A stretch of DNA of 64,000 nucleotides from Methyloligella sp050110875 (GCA_050110875.1 CP188828.1:2542001-2606000), one strand, 5' to 3'. Shown: positions 33,738 to 43,337, counted from the stretch's first letter. Made by a program: numbers and translations. The notes: generated from the letters alone by a model not told the origin.

Positions 33738-34650
33738 CCAATTTCGTGTATCGTGCACTGACCTCGTAAAGCTCGTTCGCCAGCCGGTCGTCTTCCGATT
33801 TAGCGGAACGGCGTGCCGGTTCGCCCGTGAAATAGATATAGCCGCCGGATGGTCCGAAGCGTTCAGGCCGTTCGATCAGCTCGGCGAGCATCCCGGAGGA
33901 TCGATCCGAAGAGCTGACGTCTTTGATGACGCCGGAGAGGGTGGTGAAAACAACGCGCATGAGCGCCAGCAGCGGGGCAGGCGTCTCTCGTCCCAGCCGG
34001 GTGTCGGGCATCAGGCCGGGGTCGAAGCAATAGAAGCGATAGTCCGGGAAGCGCTTGGCCATCTCCCGGACGAAGAGCATGTTGCAAAGCTTGGACGTGG
34101 CGTAGCGATCGAGGCCCTGCTGTCGCGGGGAATTTCCCTCTTCTCCTATTCGGCCGTATGCAACGTCCTCGGCGGAGGGAAACAGCGCGCCGCGAAAGCC
34201 GAATCTGCGCGGCAGGGCTTCCTCTTCGCTGTGGGTGCCGCTGCCGGTCGTGGTGATGACGGCTTGGGGCGCGAGCTTGGGAAGCATTTCGTGCACCAGA
34301 AGAAAATGACCGAGATGGTTGGTCGCAAAGGTCAGCTCGAAGCCATCCTCCGAGAGACGATTGCCGGGCATCTGAATGCCGGCATTGCAGACGATCGAGG
34401 CAAGCTGACGGGAGCCGAGCCGTGCGCGGATTTCGTCCGCAAAGGTTTGAACCGAGGCGAGCTTCGACAGATCGAGCTCTCGGATCGTTAGACGATCGGG
34501 TCCTGCGAGCCGGCGTAGGTCCCTGGCACCGTCAGGGTCCCGCGCACCGACGAAAACATGGTTCGCGCCCCCCTTCAGCAATCTGTCGACGAGCTTCAAA
34601 CCAATTCCCGAGGTGCCGCCCGTCACGGCATGAAGGCCTTTGGCGATCAT
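33721..34650 (-). CDS. Short-chain dehydrogenase/reductase (protochlorophyllide-reductase-like)
   Basis: 309 residues. The nucleotide motif VTGGTSGIG is at 9-17, CNAGI at about 88, and Y-A-T-S-K is the active site. The long layout with ANHVFVGARD, T-N-H-L-G-H-F-L-L and a C-terminal Y-x-x-x-E resembles the eukaryotic-type protochlorophyllide/retinol dehydrogenase SDRs. Substrate unknown. The start has GGGAG upstream; the longer frame overlaps the MarR gene and is not family-like. It is downstream of, and on the same strand as, the MarR gene and shares a sequence box with it. Confidence 0.87.
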   Translation of the reverse strand: MIAKGLHAVTGGTSGIGLKLVDRLLKGGANHVFVGARDPDGARDLRRLAGPDRLTIRELDLSKLASVQTFADEIRARLGSRQLASIVCNAGIQMPGNRLSEDGFELTFATNHLGHFLLVHEMLPKLAPQAVITTTGSGTHSEEEALPRRFGFRGALFPSAEDVAYGRIGEEGNSPRQQGLDRYATSKLCNMLFVREMAKRFPDYRFYCFDPGLMPDTRLGRETPAPLLALMRVVFTTLSGVIKDVSSSDRSSGMLAELIERPERFGPSGGYIYFTGEPARRSAKSEDDRLANELYEVSARYTKLEAERV

Positions 34651-34695
34651 AGCTATACTCCCGATTGCGGATAGTGCAATCGATGTATAGTACGT

Positions 34696-34704
34696 ACTCC
34701 GTAT
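34696..34704. promoter_or_regulatory. Box ACTCCGTAT upstream of the SDR gene
   Basis: It reads ACTCCGTAT on the plus strand, next to the short palindrome TACGTAC. The same nine bases (inverted) stand at 35161-35169 upstream of the MarR gene. Candidate MarR half-site. Confidence 0.35.
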
Positions 34705-34712
34705 TATCAAGC

Positions 34713-35144
34713 CTAGAGGCCGGCGACCTTCAAAATCAAGGCGATGAAGGTGTCGCGTTCTTCCGAGTCGAGATGGGAGAGCATTTGGGCGCAATGCCCC
34801 TCTTGTTCGGCGACGAGAGCGGCGGCGCTCTTCTTTCCTTCCGGTGTCGGGGTCAGTTTGACGATGCGCCGATTTTCCTCGGTGCGCGATCGGCGGATCA
34901 GATCGCGTTTGCTTAGCCGGTCCAAGATGGTCGACGCGGTGGTCGGCACGACGCCCAGGAAGGACGCCACGTCGCTGGCGATGCAGCCGGGATTGCCGGT
35001 GATATAGAGAAGCGCCTGGGCATCGGATGGATTGAGGCACCAAGCGACGTTGCTGTCCGTTTTCTCTGGAATCTTGTAGGCGCGTGTGAGGGCGCCGATC
35101 GCTTCACGGAGCGCTTCGATCTGAGCTTTGCGAATCTTGGTCAC
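34713..35144 (-). CDS. MarR-family transcriptional regulator
   Basis: 143 residues from a GTG start. The winged HTH has LNPSDAQALLYITGNPGC, ASDVASFLGVVPTTASTILDRLSKRDLI and the wing R-R-S-R-T-E-E-N-R-R-I-V-K-L-T-P. It probably represses the adjoining SDR gene and itself; the octanucleotide-plus ACTCCGTAT occurs upstream of both. The ligand is unknown. Confidence 0.88.
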   Translation of the reverse strand: MTKIRKAQIEALREAIGALTRAYKIPEKTDSNVAWCLNPSDAQALLYITGNPGCIASDVASFLGVVPTTASTILDRLSKRDLIRRSRTEENRRIVKLTPTPEGKKSAAALVAEQEGHCAQMLSHLDSEERDTFIALILKVAGL

Positions 35145-35160
35145 ATCCGGACATTACGGG

Positions 35161-35169
35161 ATACGGAGT
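35161..35169. promoter_or_regulatory. Box ATACGGAGT upstream of the MarR gene
   Basis: Exact inverse of the 34696-34704 box, 17 bases upstream of the MarR GTG start. Candidate autoregulatory site. Confidence 0.35.
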
Positions 35170-35293
35170 TTGGGTGGAAGGCGGCTTATGCACCCGCCCC
35201 TCGGGCGGCCAGACGTCCGGGGCAGACCATCCATGACGTTCGCGATTCCGTCCTATAGGGTGCGGTCTGTCCCATCCTACCTAAAAAACCTTC

Positions 35294-36238
35294 ATGTTCG
35301 ATCTCCCGCCTGCCGCCGAGCCCCCTGCCATCCATGAGACCGTGATCGAGGCGCCCGGGCCCGAGGGCCCGTTGCAGGGGACGCTTTTGATGCCGGCCGG
35401 CGGTGAGAGCGGTGCAATCGTGCTGATGGTGCCGGGGTCGGGCCCGATCGACCGGGACGGCGACATGGGTCCGATGAAGGCGGGAATCTATAAAAAACTC
35501 GCGCAGGATCTCGCGTCACGGGGCATCGGGTCGCTTCGCATCGACAAGCGGGGGATGTTCGGAAGCACGGAAGCGGTGTCGGACCCGGACGCCGTCACGG
35601 TGGCCGACTATGCCGCCGATCTCGAAAGCTGGCTCAAGGTGCTGCGGGACCGTCATGCCGGAGCTTGTCTCTATCTTGCGGGTCACAGCGAAGGCGGGCT
35701 GGTGGCGCTGGCTGCGGCGCAGGACCGGACGGATCTTTGTGGCGTGATCCTGCTCGCTGCGCCCGGCCGGCCCGTCGGCGCGGTGCTGCGCGAGCAGCTG
35801 ACATCGAATCCCGCCAATGGGCCATTTCTCGATGAAGCCGATCGCATCATCGAGAGTCTGGAGAACGGAGAGCGCGTGCCCGGTGAGGGCATGAGCCCGC
35901 TATTGCTTCCGCTCTTCCGGCCCGCGGTCCAAGGATTCCTGATCGACCTCTTCTCGTACGATCCCGCCGCCCTGATGAAGCAGGTCTCTCATCCGGTTCT
36001 GATCGTCCAAGGCGGCGAGGACATCCAGATCGGTGTCGAGGACGCTCGGCGGCTGGCCGAAGCCGGTCGGACGGCCACGCTCGCCATCTTTCCCAACGCA
36101 AATCACGTGCTGAAGACGGTGCCTACTGCAGACCGTGCGGCCAACATCGCCGCCTATGGCGACAGCACCCTCCCGATCACCGAGGGCATCGCGGACGAGA
36201 TCGCCGCCTTCATCGCGGAAACGCTGCCGGCCGATTAG
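35294..36238 (+). CDS. Alpha/beta-hydrolase (serine hydrolase)
   Basis: 314 residues, no signal peptide. The oxyanion strand IVLMVPGSGPIDRDGD, the nucleophile elbow AGHSEGG (about 132-138), the acid strand LIVQGGEDIQI and the final catalytic His in FPNANHVLK form a complete triad. It belongs to the dienelactone-hydrolase/YqiA-like alpha/beta hydrolases; substrate unknown. Its stop overlaps the convergent metal-pump stop by four bases. Confidence 0.88.
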   Translation: MFDLPPAAEPPAIHETVIEAPGPEGPLQGTLLMPAGGESGAIVLMVPGSGPIDRDGDMGPMKAGIYKKLAQDLASRGIGSLRIDKRGMFGSTEAVSDPDAVTVADYAADLESWLKVLRDRHAGACLYLAGHSEGGLVALAAAQDRTDLCGVILLAAPGRPVGAVLREQLTSNPANGPFLDEADRIIESLENGERVPGEGMSPLLLPLFRPAVQGFLIDLFSYDPAALMKQVSHPVLIVQGGEDIQIGVEDARRLAEAGRTATLAIFPNANHVLKTVPTADRAANIAAYGDSTLPITEGIADEIAAFIAETLPAD

Positions 36239-39200
36239 CCGGCCTTCTCCGCATTAGGCGCAAACCACTTATAGAGCGCCGGGATCACCAGCAGGGTGAG
36301 GATGGTGGAGGTGACGAGCCCTCCGACCACGACGGTGGCGAGGGGTTTCTGGACCTCGCTGCCGGCGCCGGTGGCATAGAGCAGCGGGATCAGGCCGAGG
36401 GCCGTGGTCGCCGCGGTCATCAGAACAGGCCGTACGCGCAGGCACGCGCCTTGGATTGAAGCCTTATCGACATCGAGCCCCTCCTTGATCAAGCGGTTGA
36501 GATAGGTGACCAGCACCATGCCGTTCTCCAGGGCGATGCCGAACAGGGCGATGAAGCCGACGGAGGCGGGAACGGAGAGGTTCTGCCCGGTCATGAGAAG
36601 ACCGAGGATGCCGCCGACCAGGGCCAGCGGAATGTTCAGCATGATGAGACCGGCGCTCTTCAGGGAGCCGAAATTGATGAAGAGCAGCAGCATGATGAGC
36701 CCCAAGGTGATCGGCACCACGATGGCGAGGCGCTGATTGGCCTCCTGTTGCAGCTCGAACTGTCCGCCCCAATTGACGAGATATCCGGGCGGCAGATTCA
36801 CCTCTTCGGCGATCCGACGCTCGCCCTCGGCGACGAAGCTGCCGATATCGCGGCCGCGCACATTCGCCTGCACGGTGATGAAGCGCTGGTTGTTCTCGCG
36901 GGTGATCTGGCGAGGGCCGACGATGGAGTCGATCTCCGTGACCTGATCGAGGGAGACCAGTGGGCCGGCCGGGGTCTGGAGCACGATGCGGCGAATGGCA
37001 TCTTCCGTATCGCGGCTCTCTTCCGGATAGCGGAGCAGAATGTCGAAGCGGCGGACGCCCTCGAGGATCTGGCCCGCCGTCGAGCCTCCGACCGCCGTGG
37101 AGACGACCTCCTGCACGTCGTCGACATTGAGGCCGTAGCGGGCAACCGCCTCCCGATCGACGGTGATCCTGAGTTGGGGCGTTCCGATCACCTGATCCAT
37201 CTGCACATCGGCAGCGCCTTCCATGTCGGCCACGACCCCCCGCACCTCACCGGCAATGCGCCGGAGCTCTTCCGCATCGGGGCCGAAGATCTTCACCGCC
37301 AGCTCCGCCTTGGTGCCGGTCAGAAGCTCGTCCGTGGCGGCGGCGATGGGCTGGGTGAAATTGAACTGGACGCCTGGAAAGTCCTCAAAGGCTTCCGCCA
37401 TCTCGGCGATCAGATCGTCATAGGCGATATCCTCCGACCATTCGCTCTCGGGTTTCAGGCCGACAAAGCTCTCTGCGTTGTTGACGGGATCGGCATGGGC
37501 GCCGACCTCGCCGCGGCCGATCCGGCTGACCACGCGCTCCACTTGGGGAAATTGACTCATCAGCCGCCGCTCGAAGCGGGCAACGGTCTCCTTCGCCTCA
37601 TCGAGAGAGATGGAGGGCGCCATGGTGAGGCGTACGAGGAGATCGCCCTCTTTCAGCGCCGGGGTGAATTCCGAGCCGAGCATGGGAAAAGCGAGAGCGC
37701 CGACGATCACCAGCGCACCGGCGAGGCCTATAGCCATCCAGCGTGCGCGCACGAAGAAAGCGACAAGCGGTTTGTAAAGCACGATGAGGTGCCGGAGGAT
37801 GCCGACCTCCTCGATGCTGCCGCCGCTCTTCCGCCGGCGCATGATCAGCTCCGAGAGCGCCGGCGCGATCAGCAGGGCGAAGATCAGCGAGCCCAGCATG
37901 GCGAGAGAAACGGTGAGCGCCAGGGGCCGGAAGGTCTTGCCCTCCACCCCCTGCAACATGAAGAGGGGAAGGAAGACCACGATGATGATGAGGATCGCGA
38001 AGAGCACCGGGCGGAGCACTTCGGCGCACGCTTGCGCCACCAGTTCGCGTCGGGAGCCTTTGGCGTTGGGATCGTGGATCACCCGGTCGACATTCTCCAC
38101 GATGACGATGGCCGCATCGACCATCATGCCTATGGCGATGGCGAGGCCGCCCAAGGACATGAGGTTCGCCGACATGCCGAGCAGCTGCATCGCGATGAAG
38201 GCGAAGCCGATGGAGAACGGAATCGACAGCGCCACCACGATGCTGGGACGGACGCCGCCCATGAAGGCGAAGATGACCAGGGCCACCAGCAAGATGCCTT
38301 GCAGCAGGGCGTTGGTGACCGTGCCGACGGCCTGGCCGACCAGAGCCGACTGGTCGTAATAGGGCACGATCTTCACGCCCTCGGGCAGAGCCGTCTGGAT
38401 CTTGGCAAGCTCGGTCTTGACGCGCGCGATGACCGAGGAGGTGTTGGTGCCGATCAGCTTCAGGACGAGACCGGCGACCACCTCGCCTTCGCCGTCATGG
38501 GTTGCGAGACCCTGGCGCACCTCGCCGCCGATCTTCACTTGCGCGATGTCGCGCAAGTAGACGGGTGTCCCGTCCACGGTCTTGACGACGATGGTCTCCA
38601 GATCGGCGATGTCCTTGGCGAGACCGATGGAGCGGACGACGTATTGCTCGGAATTCTGGTTGATGAACTGGGCGCCGACATTGGCGTTGTTGGCCTCGAC
38701 GATATCGAGCACGTCGGCGATGGTGAGATCGTAACGCAGCAGGGCCTGAGGCTCGATCACCACCTGGAACTGCTTCACGTAGCCGCCGAGGGAGAGAACC
38801 TCGATGACGCCCGGAACGGTTTGAAGGTTGAACTTGACCACCCAGTCCTGCAGCTCGCGGAGCTCTTCAAGGCTGTATGTCCCGGTCTCGTCCTTCAGGT
38901 AGTAGAAGAGGATCTGACCGAGGCCGGTGGTGATGGGGCCCAGCTCCGGCTCGCCGAAGCCTTGGGGAATCTCTTCGGCGGCGACCTGAAGCCGCTCGTT
39001 CACAAGCTGGCGGGCGAAATAGATGTCCGTGCCGTCCTCGAAATAGACGTTCACCACGGAGAGGCCGAAATTGGAGGTGGAGCGCACCTCCGCCAGGTCC
39101 GGCAGGCCGTTCATCGCCACCTCGACGGGGTATGTGACGTAGCGCTCGACGTCTTCCGGGGCGAGGCCTTCGGTCTCGGTGAAGACCTGCACCAGGGTCG

Positions 39201-39327
39201 GCGTCACGTCGGGGAAGGCGTCGACGGGAAGCGAGCGATAGGCGAAGGCGCCGGCGACAATGACGCCGATCCCGAGGACGAGCAGGATCAGGCGCTGGGC
39301 GAGGACGGTCTCGATAAAGCGGTTCAC
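36235..39327 (-). CDS. Heavy-metal efflux RND pump (CzcA/CusA family)
   Basis: 1030 residues, the family length, from a GTG start with GGGGGA upstream. Two sets of six membrane helices flank large periplasmic loops. Helix 4 carries AIAIGMMVDAAIVIVEN, nearer the CusA form than the CzcA form (DFGxxxDGA). The Cu/Ag methionine triad of CusA is not evident: only the first Met has an equivalent (LTMAPSIS). The metal therefore cannot be assigned. It pumps from periplasm to exterior with the adjacent adaptor. No outer-membrane factor gene is in the operon. Confidence 0.93.
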   Translation of the reverse strand: MNRFIETVLAQRLILLVLGIGVIVAGAFAYRSLPVDAFPDVTPTLVQVFTETEGLAPEDVERYVTYPVEVAMNGLPDLAEVRSTSNFGLSVVNVYFEDGTDIYFARQLVNERLQVAAEEIPQGFGEPELGPITTGLGQILFYYLKDETGTYSLEELRELQDWVVKFNLQTVPGVIEVLSLGGYVKQFQVVIEPQALLRYDLTIADVLDIVEANNANVGAQFINQNSEQYVVRSIGLAKDIADLETIVVKTVDGTPVYLRDIAQVKIGGEVRQGLATHDGEGEVVAGLVLKLIGTNTSSVIARVKTELAKIQTALPEGVKIVPYYDQSALVGQAVGTVTNALLQGILLVALVIFAFMGGVRPSIVVALSIPFSIGFAFIAMQLLGMSANLMSLGGLAIAIGMMVDAAIVIVENVDRVIHDPNAKGSRRELVAQACAEVLRPVLFAILIIIVVFLPLFMLQGVEGKTFRPLALTVSLAMLGSLIFALLIAPALSELIMRRRKSGGSIEEVGILRHLIVLYKPLVAFFVRARWMAIGLAGALVIVGALAFPMLGSEFTPALKEGDLLVRLTMAPSISLDEAKETVARFERRLMSQFPQVERVVSRIGRGEVGAHADPVNNAESFVGLKPESEWSEDIAYDDLIAEMAEAFEDFPGVQFNFTQPIAAATDELLTGTKAELAVKIFGPDAEELRRIAGEVRGVVADMEGAADVQMDQVIGTPQLRITVDREAVARYGLNVDDVQEVVSTAVGGSTAGQILEGVRRFDILLRYPEESRDTEDAIRRIVLQTPAGPLVSLDQVTEIDSIVGPRQITRENNQRFITVQANVRGRDIGSFVAEGERRIAEEVNLPPGYLVNWGGQFELQQEANQRLAIVVPITLGLIMLLLFINFGSLKSAGLIMLNIPLALVGGILGLLMTGQNLSVPASVGFIALFGIALENGMVLVTYLNRLIKEGLDVDKASIQGACLRVRPVLMTAATTALGLIPLLYATGAGSEVQKPLATVVVGGLVTSTILTLLVIPALYKWFAPNAEKAG

Positions 39328-39345
39328 GTCGCGATCCCCCCTTGC

Positions 39346-40707
39346 CTAATGGTGATGGCCGCCGAAGCTGCCCTTGGACATCTCGGCTTTCAGGGTGAAG
39401 GCGCCTTCGGCGACGATCTTCTCGCCGGGCTTCAAACCTTGAGTAATGACGATGTCGTCTTCGCCTTTCGCTCCCAAAGTCACGTGACGCGGCTCGAAGC
39501 CCTCCTCCGTCTCGATGAAGACGGCCGGCTTGTCCTCCACGGTCTGAACGGCAATGCGCGGGACCTTCACCGCGTCCTTGCCGGAATCCACCGTGACCCG
39601 CGCGGTGAGGAACATGCCGGGTCGCAATCGGCTGCCGTCGGATTTCGCGATGATGCGGGCGATGGCCGTGCGGGTGCCCTCCTCGATCTGGGGGGTTACG
39701 AAGGCGATGGTCTCTTGCGCGATCACATTGCCGCGGTCGTCCAAGATCTCCACGGTCTGACCCTTCTCGATCCGGTCGAGATCGTTCGGGAAGACGCTGA
39801 GATCGATCCAGAGGGTTGAGAGATCGGCGACGACGAAGGCCTGTTGATCGGCATCGATGAATTCGCCCAGGGCTATGTGCCGTTTGACCACATGGCCGGC
39901 GAAGGGCGCCGTGAGCCGATAGGCGGTGAGGACTCTCTCCTTCTCATTCTCGATATTGTCGAGCTGGGTCTTGGTGATGCCGAGCGCGTAGAGTTTCTGC
40001 TCGGCGGCGCGGCGTGCGATCCGGGCTTCGGCGAGCGCCGACTTGGCGTCGAGAAAGGTCCGCTCCGAGGTGATCTTCTTGTCCCAGAGCTTCTCTTCCC
40101 GGCCGAAGCGGATCTCTTGCAGGCTCTCCCGCTCCAGGCTTGCGAGATAGTCGGCCTTGGCGTCGGCGAGCTCGCGGCTGTCGAGGACGGCGAGAAGCTC
40201 GCCTTTCTTCACATCGTCCCCTTCGGCGGCATTCACCTCGGTCACGATGCCGGAGACCCGCGGGACCACATGGGCCAAGCGGTCGCGGTTGTAGTGCACC
40301 TCTGCCGGCAGGGTGAAGCTGTCGATTACGGCACCGGTCTCGGCGGGCTGGACCACGATGCCGAATTCTTCGCGCTGTTCCGCCGTCAGGCGGATCGGGC
40401 CGTGCTCTTCGTGTTCGCCATGGCCATGTCCGGCTTCCCCATGGTCTTCTCCGTGGTCTTCCTCGCCGTGGCCGCGATCTTCGGAGCTGTCTTCGGCCTG
40501 CTGATCTTCATGGGGGTGGCCGTCCGCGTGATCATGGCCTTCGCGATGGTCGTGGCTTGTCTTGGGAGAGTCCGTCTCCTTCTCGGCGCCGAGATCGCCA
40601 CAGGCGGCAAGCCCGAGGGTGAGGGAGAGGATGGCGAAAAGCGTCACGCAGACCGACGCGAGATGAGCGATTGGGGCCGGGTTTGCCGGCTCATATTCGG
40701 GATGCAT
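39346..40707 (-). CDS. Metal-efflux RND periplasmic adaptor (CzcB/CusB-like), His-rich lipoprotein
   Basis: 453 residues. The signal ends in the lipobox L-A-A-C (cysteine about 36). A region rich in His, Asp and Glu follows at about 50-105, then the adaptor hairpin (about 190-250), barrel-sandwich and beta-barrel domains, and a terminal G-G-H-H-H. The His clusters suggest direct binding of divalent metal. It bridges pump and outer-membrane channel. Eighteen bases separate it from the pump gene. Confidence 0.93.
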   Translation of the reverse strand: MHPEYEPANPAPIAHLASVCVTLFAILSLTLGLAACGDLGAEKETDSPKTSHDHREGHDHADGHPHEDQQAEDSSEDRGHGEEDHGEDHGEAGHGHGEHEEHGPIRLTAEQREEFGIVVQPAETGAVIDSFTLPAEVHYNRDRLAHVVPRVSGIVTEVNAAEGDDVKKGELLAVLDSRELADAKADYLASLERESLQEIRFGREEKLWDKKITSERTFLDAKSALAEARIARRAAEQKLYALGITKTQLDNIENEKERVLTAYRLTAPFAGHVVKRHIALGEFIDADQQAFVVADLSTLWIDLSVFPNDLDRIEKGQTVEILDDRGNVIAQETIAFVTPQIEEGTRTAIARIIAKSDGSRLRPGMFLTARVTVDSGKDAVKVPRIAVQTVEDKPAVFIETEEGFEPRHVTLGAKGEDDIVITQGLKPGEKIVAEGAFTLKAEMSKGSFGGHHH

Positions 40708-40788
40708 TGTCCAAAGCCTTGTTCCGTTCAGATTTTGCGCGTGGGCAAAGACTTGCGGACCCGGGGCGGGTCAGCAGCGGAACGGGCT

Positions 40789-41229
40789 TCAGTTGCGGAG
40801 GACGACCGTCTTCAGGAGCGCCAGATGCGGCGATAAGGATGGGGGTGCCGTGGCGGGCGGCGGCGGCGCGGCGAGGGTCTTGGCCCGGACCGCAGCTCCG
40901 CCTGTCGCCGGTATGGCGAGCGTGCTCTTGGCGGGCGCATCGAGCTGGGCCATCGCCTTGGTCGCTGCGGCCCCTGGCGGGGACGTCAGATCCAGGCAGG
41001 GCCCGGCGTGATCCTGGCCGTGCATGGCCAGGGCCACACCCTTATGGGCTTCCGGATCGTGGTGGACCGATTCCGCGTCGTGGCAGGAGACGAGATGGGC
41101 GGTTTCCACCGCCACGTGGCCGTCGAGGCCGATGCAGAGGACGGCATTGGCGCTGGCGGGCGCAAGGCTTAGCCAAGTCAGGAAGGCCAGCAGCAGCCGG
41201 AAGCCGATTTTGAAACCGCGACGCGTCAT
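40789..41229 (-). CDS. Secreted Cys/His-containing protein of a metal-efflux operon
   Basis: 146 residues with a signal peptide (cleavage near ASANA, about residue 28). The mature part holds C-I-G-L-D-G-H-V-A-V-E-T, then V-S-C-H-D, H-H-D-P-E-A-H and G-P-C-L-D-L-T, ending in an Ala/Pro-rich tail. I recall similar small proteins ahead of CzcCBA genes in other proteobacteria, but no function is set. The three Cys and several His suggest periplasmic metal sensing or buffering. It is first in the operon. Confidence 0.72.
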   Translation of the reverse strand: MTRRGFKIGFRLLLAFLTWLSLAPASANAVLCIGLDGHVAVETAHLVSCHDAESVHHDPEAHKGVALAMHGQDHAGPCLDLTSPPGAAATKAMAQLDAPAKSTLAIPATGGAAVRAKTLAAPPPPATAPPSLSPHLALLKTVVLRN

Positions 41230-41406
41230 CGCTCCCTTTAGAGCGCAGAATGGGCCGCGCGATCAAGCCCGACGCACGCGTAACGCTCGGCAGCCTTGAC
41301 GGAACGTCTACCCGCGCTTTCCGCACGACCCTTCCTTGCGGCCGGATGCGGCCGTATTGTCCGGTCCGCTGCGGAGAGGATGCGAGGTCGCGAGGGGCCG
41401 TTGGAC

Positions 41407-43242
41407 ATGGCTGAGCTGTTCCGGAAATTCAGATGGCGGGAGACCGCGGCGAGCATCGTTCAGGAGGCGGTGGCGGGGATCGCGCGCTTCCCCATTCCGG
41501 CGGCATTGTGCGTGGCCATGTTCGTGCTGGTGCGCTCGGACTACGAGCCGGGGATGTACTTCCGATTCTCAGCGATCTGGGTCTGCGGCTCGCTGCTCTT
41601 CATCACCCTGCAATTGAACCGCGAGCGCCAGGGCTGGGGCGCGCTGACCGTCTACATTCTGGGGCCTGTGCTGCTGGTTGCGGTCGCGGCGATCTTCCTG
41701 ACGTCGTGGCTCCCGCGGATTCCCTTCGCCTTTCTCGGCAGCGGATTGTTCCTGCTGGGGTTCGCCGCGCCCTATCTGCGCAAGGATCAGCGTGGCACGG
41801 CCTTCTGGACCTATTGCCTCAAGCTTGGGCTGCATGGCGCATTCTCGGCGCTCGGCGCGCTGATCCTGTTCGCGGGCGGCTGCGCGATCGTCTACAGCAT
41901 CGAATATCTGTTCGGGGTCGATCTGAACTCCCGCGAGACGGTCGAATTCCTTGGCGAGGCAAGCCTCTATCTGGTTTTCCCGATCGCCATGCTCGCCGGC
42001 ATTCCGAGCGATTTCGAACAGGCCACGGATCGCTATCCGAAGAGTCTCAGGGTGATCGCGGATTATGCGGTGATCCCGCTGCTCGCGATCTACACTGTGA
42101 TCCTTTACGCCTACATGGCGAAGATCGCCCTGGCCGGCGAATTGCCGGAAGGGGGCGTGGCCTATCTCGTCGTCGGCTATGCGGTTGCGGGGGTGCTCAC
42201 CTATCTGGTGGTCTATCCGCTTGAAAGCGGGCTTGCCGCGCTCTTCCGCCGGGCGTTCTTCCCGCTCCTCATCTTGCCGCTCGTCCTCCTGGCCGTCGCC
42301 ATCGGCGTGCGGATCGAAGAATACGGCTTCACCGAACATCGCTATGCCGTGCTGCTGTGCCTGGTCTGGCTGACGATCTCGGCCGCCCTGGCGATGCTGC
42401 TCGATCGCATGCGGGCGCCGGCTCTCATCGTGTGGACGCTGGCGTTGCTGCTGATCGGCGCCTCGGTCGGGCCGTGGAGCGCGGTCGCCGTTTCGACATG
42501 GAGCCAGGTCGGGCGGCTCGAAGCGGCGCTGGAGCGCAGCGGCGTTCTGGTGGATGGGAAGCTCAAGAAGCCATCGAAGGCGCCGAGCCGTGCGGACCGA
42601 ATCGCGGTCAGCGCGATCACCGACTATCTCGCGGACACCAAGAAGCTGCATGCGCTTGGACCCTGGGTCCGCGATCCGGAGCGTCCCGGTGTGCCCCCGG
42701 ATTACTGGAGCATGGGCGCTCAGACGGCGGTCGAGCGGATGGGAATCGACTACGTCCAGCGGTACGAGCGCGACATGGATGCGCCGCGCCGTTTCACTTT
42801 CGGAACGGACCGGGGTGGCCCCAAACAGAACGTCACTGCGGTCAGCGGGTACAATTATCTGATCGCTCTGGCGTTGGCTCCGAACGAGAAGCGGCCCCAA
42901 TCGCTTGAACAGACGTTCGAGTTCGAGACCGGTGAGACGGAAGCCATCGATCTGATCGCAAGATTCGATCCGTCCACCATCTCTCTCGAGATTGCGATGC
43001 CTTCGGAAGATGCCAGCGTCCGCTTCGACCTTGCGCCGGTCATCGACCGGTATGCCGAGACCGATCCCAAAGAGGAGATCGAGCCTGAAGCTCTCACCCT
43101 CGAAAAGACCGATGGTGGCTTCCGGGTGCGCCTGGAGGTTGAGCGCATCAACGGCTCGTTCCCGAAAGACGGCGGACGGCCCGACATCAAACATATCGGC
43201 GGAAAGCTCCTCGTTCGGTCCGCGCAAGACACGAAAGAGTGA
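41407..43242 (+). CDS. DUF4153 family integral membrane protein
   Basis: 611 residues. About ten membrane segments fill the first 370 residues, among them F-S-A-I-W-V-C-G-S-L-L and the A-G-I-P-S-D-F-E loop of DUF4153. A soluble C-terminal domain follows (about 385-611), with D-R-I-A-V-S-A-I-T-D-Y-L and S-G-Y-N-Y-L. No enzymatic motif is visible; function unknown. ATG 41407 has GAGGGG nine bases upstream; ATG 41380 is too close to its purine run. It is divergent from the metal operon. Confidence 0.82.
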   Translation: MAELFRKFRWRETAASIVQEAVAGIARFPIPAALCVAMFVLVRSDYEPGMYFRFSAIWVCGSLLFITLQLNRERQGWGALTVYILGPVLLVAVAAIFLTSWLPRIPFAFLGSGLFLLGFAAPYLRKDQRGTAFWTYCLKLGLHGAFSALGALILFAGGCAIVYSIEYLFGVDLNSRETVEFLGEASLYLVFPIAMLAGIPSDFEQATDRYPKSLRVIADYAVIPLLAIYTVILYAYMAKIALAGELPEGGVAYLVVGYAVAGVLTYLVVYPLESGLAALFRRAFFPLLILPLVLLAVAIGVRIEEYGFTEHRYAVLLCLVWLTISAALAMLLDRMRAPALIVWTLALLLIGASVGPWSAVAVSTWSQVGRLEAALERSGVLVDGKLKKPSKAPSRADRIAVSAITDYLADTKKLHALGPWVRDPERPGVPPDYWSMGAQTAVERMGIDYVQRYERDMDAPRRFTFGTDRGGPKQNVTAVSGYNYLIALALAPNEKRPQSLEQTFEFETGETEAIDLIARFDPSTISLEIAMPSEDASVRFDLAPVIDRYAETDPKEEIEPEALTLEKTDGGFRVRLEVERINGSFPKDGGRPDIKHIGGKLLVRSAQDTKE

Positions 43243-43337
43243 AGGGAAGGTGCGCATAGGTCATTGATGGGGAAGAGAAAAGCTGGCACCAGCTAGGCTG
43301 GAATCTGCATCGATAGAAAGCTTCGGGGGAGGCCGGC

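Noticed and set aside
36748..39819. 1023-codon open frame antisense to the RND pump
   Set aside because: It mirrors the pump gene and has a His/Asp/Gly/Val-rich composition typical of the opposite strand of high-GC genes. No ribosome site or family.
43266..43302. Possible riboswitch or RNA before the DoxD gene (GCTGG repeats)
   Set aside because: Only short GCTGG/CCAGC pairings, no known fold, and the gene has its own good ribosome site.
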